Below are positions 55,014 through 64,000 of a DNA stretch of 64,000 bases, piece by piece. The notes beneath the pieces are model-generated. The model had not been told where the DNA came from. It saw nothing but the letters and a program-made list of their open reading frames with translations, and searched no databases. Every line of letters starts with the position of its first letter. The stretch's first letter is position 1. Position numbers and translations under genes: made by a program. The DNA is taken from contig CM053028.1 in the NCBI GenBank assembly GCA_028564925.1, positions 437,821,071 through 437,885,070 of the forward strand, given 5' to 3'. The stretch comes from Lithobates sylvaticus (Eukaryota; Chordata; Amphibia; Anura; Ranidae).

Positions 55014-55810
55014 AGCTATAGCCAGAAAAGCCTATAAACTTATATGCAGAATACTGAGGATCATGGGAATTATAGTCCGGGACATCAACAATAGAATGGG
55101 ACTCATGGACACCTACACTACAGTCCCCATAAAACACTAAGTAGGAGGGGGAGTGGTGGAATAGCTTTTACCAGACTGCACTGGAAATGTCTTCCTCTTG
55201 GCAGCGTGGGAGTCCATTTGGGAACATCAGCCTGTGTGTACACATTTCTGCATGAGACCAGACCATTGAGGACTGGAGCTGGAGGTCTTAGAACGGTGGC
55301 ATAAGTGCAGCGCTGAAAAGACTGTGGCGATCCAACTAACCACGCCCTTCCTGCAGGGGGAATGGTGTATTCTCTCACTCTTCGCTCCTTCACTTCTGAT
55401 CTCCGGAGTTATATGCGCAGAGACAAATGGTTCCCCTTTTCCTACAGCGGGAATCTACAGTCACACCACACGGAATGTTGAGAGGGATGACCACTCAGTA
55501 TTTACACACTGATAGCAGAGACTAGGTTACTGGAAGCAAGACACTTGGTAAGTATCATCTACACTACATGCTGGTTTACCAAGACTGTTGTTAAGTGCAC
55601 CAATGCTGATTATGGGCCCCAACTATAACTGGCAGGAGAATATAGCAAGGGACTGTTTCCTATAAAGCTATTCCACAAGCCCTAGCCATTACTCATATAC
55701 AGTACTCCCATCCAGTTAGCCTAGGCCTAGCATAGTTACTCTTAAAGGACTCTGGCAGTATAGCCACCTGAATGCAGTAAATGTAGCCACATTACTGTCC
55801 ATTGCTGTGC
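55014..55810. other. KLHL24 intron 2: non-coding stretch
   Basis: GGATCATGGGAATTATAGTC and ACTACAGTCCCCATAAAAC near 55060-55135 are a small fold-back typical of old MITEs. Nothing else is recognised. Confidence 0.35.
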
Positions 55811-56262
55811 TTAAAGCGGACCTTCAGTCTTTTTTTCAACTTTCCATCTATTAAGTCTTTTTTTTTTCTGCCAGTAAATACCTTATACAGCCCACTTCCT
55901 GTTTCTTGTCTGGTAAAAAGCCTAGGGTTATCAGATCATGCTCAGCTTTCTCTCTGACTCTGGTGAGAGTTTGTCAGGAAGGGAGGGGCCATAAGAGGGA
56001 TAATGAGAGCTCCAGGGCTGCAGAGCTGGAGGTGTGCCTCTGTCTGTCTGTGTAAATCCAGGAAGTGAACAGGCAGCAGCTTCAGCTTCCCACAGTTAAA
56101 ATGGATGCAGCCAGACTTGTGGAGGGAGATTTCTGCAGCATATTTGGCAAGTACAGAATCACAGTATATATAAAATAATATGCAAAGTGGTTGGAGGGAA
56201 GCTTCAGAATAGCAAAGATGTTTTTATTACAAATTATGGGAGCAGACTGCAGTTCCTCTTTA
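55811..56262. mobile_element. TTAA-flanked MITE in KLHL24 intron 2
   Basis: The left end is TTAAAGCGGACCTTCAGTC and the right end GACTGCAGTTCCTCTTTAA. It is 452 bp and non-coding. Confidence 0.65.
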
Positions 56263-56880
56263 AGGTGATCTTGCTACAGTCTATGTTGATCCTGGTGCAT
56301 ATTGTTATCCTTTACCTACTGCTGACTATTGATCCTACTGTATGCTGAGTTGTACTGCTTCTAGTGCTAATCCACTTTCATGCCTATATTGTTACCAATC
56401 CTATTGTGTGACAATATATTAAAACTTTGCCTTTACTAATTTGTTTGGTGTCTGCTTCCAGATACAGCATCATTATTGTGCACCTGGTATTGCCTTCAGT
56501 GATTTCTTTGATAGTGCGAGCTTTGTTCACTTAACCTTGTGTGTCAAAGGGGCTGAAGTCATTGAGGAGGTTGAGTCAAAGAAAAGAGAACCCATTCTAT
56601 CCAGTGGCTCCTGCAGGGAGTATCACTACACCTACACACTATTGATGCACACGCGTTGCAGTGCACTATAATGCATGGGAATGCGCTACCATGGTTTGTG
56701 GTGCACTGCACCATAAAAAAGGCACATGTCCGATTTCGGGCACGCTGGCAGCCTATTTGAGTAATTGAATGTCAGACAGCAAGACCGCTACTTTCAGATT
56801 CCTTATCTGCAGCATGGTAGCATTGAACAGAATTTTCTAATGCATTAATGCATCCACTTTAATGCACGTTGTGTCTAACA

Positions 56881-57332
56881 TTAAAGTGGTTGTGAAGGCT
56901 TGTTTTTTTAATTATTTAAAATAACAAACATGTCATACTTACCTCCATTGTGCAGTTCATTTTTCACAGAGTGGCCCCCGAACCTCCTCTTCTGGGGTCC
57001 CCCAGTGGCATTGGTGGCTCCTTCCCACATTGAGTGTCCACGTTGGAGAAGCTCTCTCCTTGGTGGACACCCATGCGGGCGCATTCCCGAGTCCTGCATC
57101 TGGGTCCATTCACACAGAATGCTGAACTTAGCCCGCCCCCGTTGCCGCATCTTTGGATTTGATTGACAGCAGCGGGAGCCAATGGCTTGGCTGTTATAAA
57201 TCTATATAATCGGGACACCAGATACCAGCTACAGATGACAGAAAAAGACAGTGTCCAGGTAAGTAAAAGGGGGGCTCGGGGGGGCTGCAGCACTAAAAAA
57301 GGTGAAAAACCTTGCGGGTTACAACCCCTTTA
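56881..57332. mobile_element. TTAA-flanked MITE in KLHL24 intron 2 with a sense-strand splice donor
   Basis: The ends are TTAAAGTGGTTGTGAAGG and GCGGGTTACAACCCCTTTAA. CAG|GTAAGT, the exact consensus 5' splice site, lies at 57256-57264 in the KLHL24 sense direction. It is 452 bp and non-coding. Confidence 0.75.
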
Positions 57333-58236
57333 AAAGATAATTTCACCTTTTTTTTTTAAATAAATAAATGCACATTTTGTTGCAGGAGCCTGGAAAGCAT
57401 TGCACCAGCATGCCATGATGCCATGCAGGTCTCCTGCAGATCTGTCAGTGTAGGGGCTTACCCGAACATCATACATTGTACAACCAGGTAATTTCACTAC
57501 ACCAACACAGCCGCAAAGGATGTCAGGACTTGTAGTTCATTTATACACAGAGCTCTGTGAATGAATGACGCTGCCATGTGGGTGGAGCCCTGTACGGACG
57601 CGCTGTTTTTAAAAAGTGACAGCTAGTATCTTCTCCCCGTACTGCTGTCACAGGAAGAGAGATCAGCGGGGAGTGGCTACAGCAGTAGGAATATGTTCCC
57701 TGTTCCCACTGCTGCAGTACACTAAAAATGGGTGGAACATGTAACATGCACAAGTAATGTGTGTTGCGTTAAGGCATTCTTCAATGCACAAGAACAGACC
57801 AAAATACAGATATGCTGCTTTTTATCTGCCGCAGCACGCCACAACTCATGGTAGTGCGTTACCATGTGTTGTGGTGCGCTGCAATGCAAGTGCACCAGAA
57901 TTGTGTTACCTTAGTGTGTTGAGGTTCCAATCAAATTGACACACTTAATGTTATAACTACAGCACACCACTTTGTAAAGGTGTATTCTGCTATTAAGACA
58001 TTGCACACTTTTTGTTTTAATGCACCTAGAATGTATTTGGCTGATTTAAATTGAAAGGTTAGTTTAGCTTTAAATATTTGATCAGTTATAAAATATGTGG
58101 AAATACATCTAACATATACATTTATTAAAGGAATCAGTTATGTTACAGTGATTGTTTTAATTCATATTGCATTGTTTTACCTTGTATGAGGTTATTATGA
58201 GATTTATCATGAAAAACCTTAATCTTTTACTTGCAG
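57333..58236. other. KLHL24 intron 2, last part: non-coding
   Basis: 57740-57960 has GTGCGTTACCATG, GTGGTGCGCTGCAATG and related words that also occur at 56650-56720, probably an old MITE split by the TTAA element at 56881. The tract TCTTTTACTTGCAG ends the intron. Confidence 0.45.
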
Positions 58237-58355
58237 GGGGCAGAATCAATAGTCGAGATGTCTGGATGTATAATTCTCAACTAAACATTTGGATTAGAGT
58301 AGCTTCCTTGAACAAGGGGAGATGGCGTCATAAAATGGCCGTCCTACTGGGAAAG
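58237..58355 (+). CDS. KLHL24: KLHL24 coding exon 3: second Kelch repeat
   Basis: 119 bases, entered in phase 1 and left in phase 0. It encodes GGRINSRDVWMYNSQLNIWI through KMAVLLGK, almost identical to mammalian KLHL24. The acceptor is TTGCAG at 58236 and the donor AAG|GTAACA at 58356. Confidence 0.95.
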
Positions 58356-58509
58356 GTAACAACAGTACAATAGATGTTTAACTGTGTAGATACTTTGGAG
58401 TCTATTAATAATTTTTTCACACAAGATTCACATTTTTCTAATTGGGTTTAGTTAGAAAAGTGTGTAAATCCTGGGTGTAAATTGTGTAAATCTAATGTTA
58501 ATACATTTA

Positions 58510-59744
58510 CAGTACCTTGAAAAAGTATTTATACCTCTTGAAATTTTCCACATTTTCTCATGTTACAACACAAATTGACACATAATTGTGAAAATTATAA
58601 ATTGTTTGCAAATTTTTTTACAAATAAATATGTGAAAAGCGTGACGTGCATTTGTATTCAGCCCCCCCGAGTCAATACTTTGTAGAACCACCTTTCACTG
58701 CAATTACAACTGCAAGTGTTTTTGAGGATGTCTCTACAAGCTTTGCACATCTAGAGAGTCAAATTTTGCCTATTCCTCTTTGCAAAATAGCTCAAGCTCT
58801 GTCAGATTGGAGGAAGAGCATTTGTGAACGTACATTTTCAAGTCTTATCACAGATTCTCAATTGGATTTAGGTCTGGAGTTTGACTGGGCCATTCTAAAA
58901 CATGAATATGCTTTGATAGTAACTATTCCATTGTAGCTATGGCTGTATGTTTAAGGTTGTTGTCCTGCTGGAAGGTGAAACCCCCAGTCTCAAGTCTTTT
59001 GTAGACTCTAACAGGTTTTCTTTTAAGATCGCCCTGTATTTGGCTCCATCCACCTCCCATCAACTCGGACCAGCTTCCCTGTCTCTGCTGCCACCACGTT
59101 TCACGGTAGGGAAGGGGTGTTCAGGGTAATGTGCAGTGTTAGTTTTCGACCACACATAGCGTTTTGCTTTTAGGCCAAAAAGTTAAATTTTGGTCTCATC
59201 TGACCAGAGCACCTTCTTCCACATGTTTGCTGTGTCCCCCACATGGCTTCTCACAAACAGCAAACCGGACTTCATATGGCGCGACTAATAGTTGTCCTGT
59301 GGACAGATTCTCCCACCTGAGCTGTGGATCTCTGCAGCTCCTCCAGAGTTTTCATGGGCCTCTTGGCTGCTTCTCTGATTTATGCTCTCCTTGCCCGGCC
59401 TGTCAGTTTATGTGGACGGCAATGTCTTGGTAGGTTTGCAGTTGTGCCATACTCTTTCCATTTTTGGATAATAGATTGAACAGTGCTCCGTAGGGTGTTC
59501 AAAGCTTGGGATATTTTTTTATAACCTAACCCTGCTTTAAACTTCTTCACAGCTTTATCCCTGACCTGTCTGGTGTGTTCCTTGGCTTTCATGATGCTGT
59601 TTGCTACTTGTTCACTAAGGTTCTCGAACACAATTCTGAGGGCTTCACAAAACAGCTGTATGGATACTGAGTTAAAATTACATGGTTGTAACATGACAAA
59701 ATGTGGAAAATTTCAAGGGGTGTGAATACTTTTTCAAAGCATTG
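58510..59744 (-). mobile_element. Tc1/mariner element, copy 3
   Basis: The left end CAGTACCTTGAAAAAGTATT is next to TA; the right end AATACTTTTTCAAAGCATTG is degraded. The minus-strand N-terminal part at 59380-59694 has MKAKEHTRQVRDKAVKKF and [19 protein letters not shown] (helix-turn-helix). The catalytic half at 58640-59250 is recognisable but has many breaks. It is dead. Confidence 0.85.
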
Positions 59745-60138
59745 AATAAGGCACGTTGTTTGCATTTGGGGGCGTTCCCCTGCACACCTGTCACATAAGG
59801 CCCAGTGGCTGTGCCCCGTGCAGCCACTGAGTCCTTATAGGCTGAGAGTTGAGACTTTGCAAAATTGGCCCTTTCGCGCTATACGGATATCATCTCTCAT
59901 GTGAACCTTAGTGAGGCCTCAGTGATATCTAGGAGTAGAATGTTTTTCAGTGTGTTGCATAAGCTCCTCAATTTTATTTTATTTTCCATATGCATTTATG
60001 CTTTTCTCTGTTTATAATGTGCATATATAATATATCATATAAAAACTATGAAAACATTGTAGTGCTAAACCCAGGGACACTCTTCCAACATACTTCTTTC
60101 CAAAAATGCCCATCAAAGTTGCAGCCCTCCTCCGACCG

Positions 60139-60411
60139 GGAAATCCTCAGAACCAACTGCAAAAAACACAAAGGGGGTGCAAACCACCTTGTGCATTACC
60201 GTAAGTAATTTTTATTATACATATCGACAAATTGATACTCACATGCAAGTAAAAGCATCAAGCAACACATTACCGCTCCAGCTTGAACGCAATTATGTGT
60301 TATGCGGTTATGTGTTGCTTGCATGGGAGTATCCATTTGTCGATATGTATAATAAAAGTTACTTATGGTAATGCACAAGGTGGTTGCACCCTCCTGTGTG
60401 TTTTTTGCAAC
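60139..60411. repeat. Fold-back repeat with ~120-base arms
   Basis: TGCAAAAAACACAAAGGGGG through TGCATTACCGTAAGTAA and ATTATACATATCGACAAATT are mirrored by AATTTGTCGATATGTATAAT-like sequence, TTACTTATGGTAATGCA and CCTCCTGTGTGTTTTTTGCA. The loop, about 25 bases, lies near 60280. It is in KLHL24 intron 3. Confidence 0.75.
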
Positions 60412-60458
60412 TGTATGAATACCCCTAAGAAGGTTACAAAAATGTGTTTTTAAAAAAA

Positions 60459-60460
<2 letters not shown>

Positions 60461-60507
<47 letters not shown>

Positions 60508-60511
60508 TATA
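60461..60511. repeat. TA microsatellite
   Basis: Uninterrupted TA repeats then TTTATATATATAT, seen directly. Confidence 0.95.
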
Positions 60512-60889
60512 CAGCCCTCAAAATTTCCACTCGCCTGCTTACATTTGGCGAGCAAGGAGCCATATCGGAGGGGGTGGGCGCTGCAGGCAGGCAGGGTTAA
60601 ATGGGAGCTTATTCAAATCAAATCAACCAGGAAACTGTGGGAGAGGAGAGGAAGAGGCCAGATCACACAGAGAGCTGATCTCCATTGTCAAACAAAGTCT
60701 TGCCTCCTGAACCGGCTCCTATGATAGACAGCACACTGATCCAGTGCCAAGCACACTGGTCCAATAGTTCATAATATGATGCCCACCTTGAGGGTCACAT
60801 TGTTGTGAGATATATGGTCAAATCATTATGAGATATACATTTGTTTGTGGCATTATATTGCACATTCATTGGCACATTTTTGTTTTTAG

Positions 60890-61893
60890 TGTAGCACTTA
60901 CCCCCTGAAGGAGCTGCTGGTATTTGATTGGGCTTACCGTTCCTTCACTGTTCCACCATGTCTGTCATAGAGGTCCCATTAAAGATTTTTTTCATAGATT
61001 TCAGCGCGGACACATAGTCTCTTTTTCAATGCTTTATTCACAAAAAGACATTCCAATAGAGGGCTGGAGGGTTAAGGGGAATTCAGTTACCTTTTAATTG
61101 CAAGTCAGGGATACTTCTTGATCCAGAGGACAACAGCTCCACAACTGGATCCAGCAACCACCGGATAGGCCTCTCTCACTGACATAGCAGCCGATGCAAT
61201 GCTCAGTCATAGTCTCTGCCACAGACTTTAAGAATTAGTAGAACCGTTACACAATCCACAATCACAGGATTGGGAAACAAACAACTTTTTGCAATGTCAA
61301 AGAACAATCACACAGTATCAGTTTCTTTCAGCCTAACCGGCGGAACTGTGTGGCAGGTGACCCGGGATGCGTCCTCCAACTGAGTCTCCAGGCTCTTCTA
61401 GAGGTACCGGCCTTGGTACTCGGTCCTCTCTCTGAAAAGTCCTCCCCTGGATCCTCCAGTCGCTTGGCTTCTTCCCGCAGGCAAGAAAGCGCAGGACCAC
61501 CCCTGGATCGGTAGGCCCCAAGACTTCTGGGCCTACCCTTCAGTAACGAAGCCTCGGGCCAGCCGGCTCCAAGACAATTTTAGGGCCATCAGGTCAGAAC
61601 ACACCCTGTCACGGGGTCTGTCCCTTAAGTACCATCTCCCAGAATGCACAGTGGGTAGACTACACCCACTGACTGTTTCCGGGCAAAGGGGCTCTCAATA
61701 CACCCAGCTTGTTGCAATTTCCAACCTTGGCCAACTACAAGGGCGCCATCCCTAGGCTATAGGGAAAACCACACAAACAGCCGAGCTGGAACAGAACCAG
61801 TTTTTACAATATAATTGGTCTGAGCTAAACTACAGCTTCAGACAAACTAAATTTACATTTATAGCATCTGCTATTAAAAATACCAGTGCTACA
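60890..61893. mobile_element. Probable solo LTR, ~1.0 kb, family unknown
   Basis: It starts TGTAGCACTTACC and ends CCAGTGCTACA, TG...CA with nine inverted terminal bases, and is flanked by TTAG on both sides (60886-60889, 61894-61897). It is GC-richer than its surroundings and has no long frame. A TTTATTCAC word near 61031 would be an AATAAA-type signal on the minus strand. It looks like the relic left after LTR-LTR recombination. It lies in KLHL24 intron 3. Confidence 0.55.
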
Positions 61894-61897
61894 TTAG

Positions 61898-62336
61898 TAT
61901 TTGGTATATGCATTATGTCTTCACATTTTGTTCCATATAAAGAATTATATCATCTTCTCCTCATGATGAGCCCAGTATGTATTCCTAATGTATAGCCCAT
62001 AGACTAGATGTAGACATATGATAGTATGTCTAAAATGGTTATCTTATATCTAGGAGAAGATTAAAGCTACTGTAACTGTTTAATAGTAAATATGATAAAG
62101 TGCCAGATGGCACCTTACTTATTACAATAAATGATAAATGCTAGAGCCCCAAAACATGCCGACTGCCAGGGCATGAGAACAGAGGGGCAGGGACCCATAT
62201 ATCACCTTTGTTCCCCCTACAGATGTACTTTAAGTGTTTGCTCATATATTTGTGAATACATAGTGGTGACTATATTTAAGTTGTAATTTTTATGTATTCT
62301 TAGTCCTGCAATAATAAAGTTCTGATCATTTTTCAG
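61898..62336. other. KLHL24 intron 3, last part: non-coding
   Basis: No repeat or frame is recognised. ATCATTTTTCAG at the end is the exon 4 acceptor. Confidence 0.5.
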
Positions 62337-62525
62337 GTATATGTGGTTGGTGGATATGATGGTCAGAACAGGCTGAGCAGTGTTGAATGTTATGACTCGT
62401 TCTCAAATCGCTGGACAGATGTAGCCCCACTGAAAGAAGCTGTGAGTTCTCCAGCAGTTACAAGCTGTGGTGGGAAACTGTTTGTGATTGGCGGAGGACC
62501 TGATGACAACACCTGTTCTGATAAG
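62337..62525 (+). CDS. KLHL24: KLHL24 coding exon 4: third Kelch repeat and start of the fourth
   Basis: 189 bases, phase 0 on both sides. It encodes VYVVGGYDGQNRLSSVECYD through LFVIGGGPDDNTCSDK. The YVVGGYDG, ECYD and FVIGG words are the Kelch double-glycine and aromatic signatures. The acceptor is TTTTCAG at 62336 and the donor AAG|GTAACT at 62526. Confidence 0.96.
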
Positions 62526-63489
62526 GTAACTGATGCAAGTTTTGAATTTACAATTTGCACCTCTACAGAAATATGTCACAGTCCTTTCGACAATAAGGCA
62601 TATCTTACTACAACGCTAACACCCGTATGTGCATGTTTTACACATAAACTATAGTAAACTCAGATGCAGGACCAGATTTATCATTAGACATAGGTAGCAG
62701 GGGCAAAGATGCTGATTTCTGTTATATACTGATCAGATACATATTTTTTCCATATCATCATAATTTAATTTAGGGGGGAAAGAATTTGTTTTTATTGTTA
62801 AAGATGGTATGTGTAACATGTGTAATATGTATCCCAGGAGGCTAGGAGCAGGTTGAGGGTGACATCATCCTTATCAAGGTGGGAAAAGAGGAAGTGGAAT
62901 TGAGCACCACTAAAAAAAGGTAGTCATTTTCCCCCAAAAAATAAAAAGACCTGCCATTGTGTAACAGGCTTGGGGAAAGATGACAATGATGCCAAGTCTG
63001 ATTTTTGAGTGAAGGTTTGCTTTGATACCATATCTTAACTTATAGTAATGTGTACCATTTTTCGCATACAGCAGCTGTGGATATTTGGCAATATACCATA
63101 ATGTGCCTGTTGAAGTTATGTGTTCTTTATGTTTAAGGTCACATTCGCAACAACTGTGCTGCCTTAGTTTTCCGTCCATTCTGCTGTGTGTTAAGGTGCT
63201 TTGCATTAAGGTAGCCCATTTATTTAAATATAGACTGCCTAATGCACCAAAACACACCAAAAAGGTGCATATAGCATTGTGTGAAACACATTGGAGGAAA
63301 GAAACGGATTGGACTTTGTCTGCCATTTGCTTAATAAAGCTGTTTAAAATACTTGGCTGGAACCAGTGTGTGGTCATAATATTTCTGTTATCACTTAAAA
63401 CATAATAATGGTGTATTGCCCATATTGTAGCAAGCCTCTCTCATTTCAACCCAAGTCCACATAAATAAATAATATCCCTTGCTACACAG
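62526..63489. other. KLHL24 intron 4: non-coding
   Basis: No transposon border is recognised. A minus-strand frame of 155 codons at 62910-63377 resembles no protein I know and has an ordinary intronic base composition. Confidence 0.5.
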
Positions 63490-63678
63490 GTGCAGTGCTA
63501 TGATCCTGATACGAATACCTGGCTACTCCGAGCATCAATTCCTATAGCAAAGAGATGCATTACCGCTGTGTCCTTAAACAACCTCATCTATGTAGCTGGA
63601 GGGCTTACTAAGGCAATTTACTGCTACGACCCAGTGGAAGATTACTGGATTCATGTACAGAATACATTTAGCCGACAG
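63490..63678 (+). CDS. KLHL24: KLHL24 coding exon 5: rest of Kelch repeat 4, and repeat 5
   Basis: 189 bases, phase 0 on both sides. It encodes VQCYDPDTNTWLLRASIPIA through KAIYCYDPVEDYW and NTFSRQ. The acceptor is CTACACAG at 63489 and the donor CAG|GTAATC at 63679. The family sequence continues with about 66-67 more residues (the last Kelch repeat and C-terminus), which are not in the window, so the gene is cut by the window edge, not broken. Confidence 0.95.
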
Positions 63679-64000
63679 GTAATCAATCTTCATAATAATT
63701 TCATGTGATGTGTTTGGGAACTTTCCAGAATTCGTCCCTAATGCAGAGTTCTGGTGCTCCACCCTTAGCAATAAGGCTCCATGCAGCCCCTCCTTTGACC
63801 AAATCAGACATTCCCAAGCTGTAAGGGAACATTAATATATGAATCAAAGTGTGGAAATCTTTTTAATTATACGTGAAAATGACTTCTCACTGGCAAAATT
63901 CCCAGAACATTTGGTTGGTGGGTTTGTGCTTTATGTTTGATGTTAATAATTTAAGTTTTGGGACAAACAAACAGCAACAAATAACAATCTATAGAAATCT
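63679..64000. other. KLHL24 intron 5, start: non-coding
   Basis: Intronic sequence after the GTAATC donor, reaching the window end. No further exon is seen. Confidence 0.7.

Noticed and set aside
62910-63377. 155-codon antisense frame in KLHL24 intron 4
   Set aside because: There is no known motif, no codon bias and no splice or promoter evidence; it is probably chance.
1-64000. tRNA, rRNA or snRNA genes
   Set aside because: No A-box/B-box pair with a cloverleaf fold or other RNA-gene signature was recognised by eye; a covariance-model scan could still find one.

Overview
The window is vertebrate nuclear DNA: one spliced host gene in a dense bed of transposable elements, with no sign of bacterial or organelle sequence. 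The exons match the vertebrate protein KLHL24 almost residue for residue. The repeats (TTAA-flanked piggyBac-like elements, TAA-flanked Harbinger-like fold-back elements, hAT and Tc1 elements, a chromodomain Ty3/gypsy element, L1-like and L2/CR1-like LINE ends) are the mixture I associate with frogs, probably a ranid. The organism call is an inference from remembered repeat types, not a search.

Layout. Bases 1-43029 contain no host coding exon that I can support. 1-13.2 kb holds scattered non-autonomous elements, a LINE 3' end and a hAT-in-hAT-in-repeat nest (12.2-13.2 kb). 13.2-16.7 kb is a nested element whose core carries a 1-kb minisatellite. 17.6-18.2 kb is a hAT element. 20 kb has a TTAA element inside another fold-back element. 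22.9-23.3 kb is an unexplained CpG-rich stretch. 24.2-37.1 kb is the largest nest: a decayed piggyBac transposase gene on the minus strand, split by a 5.06-kb TTAA-flanked relative of its own family (which contains a 1.08-kb palindrome and a ~360-bp tandem array) and again by a Ty3/gypsy chromovirus-type element whose coding frame looks whole. 38.4-40.1 kb is a 1.7-kb fold-back. 40.5-42.9 kb is a Tc1 element with other repeats inside it.

From 43030 to the end of the window lies KLHL24 on the plus strand: five coding exons (43082-43998, 50196-50380, 58237-58355, 62337-62525, 63490-63678) with matching splice phases. They encode about 533 residues of an expected ~600; the last coding sequence lies past 64000, and any non-coding first exon lies upstream and was not located. 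KLHL24 is a BTB-BACK-Kelch substrate adaptor for CUL3 ubiquitin ligase. Its introns hold two minisatellites, two Tc1 copies, an L1-like LINE end, a probable solo LTR and several TTAA-flanked elements, at least two of which bring a consensus 5' splice site into the sense strand.

I did not find a new multi-gene system. The most interesting items are the same-family insertion into a piggyBac transposase, the two kilobase-scale palindromes, the splice-donor motifs repeatedly carried by TTAA elements, and the unexplained CpG-rich 22.9-23.3 kb stretch.
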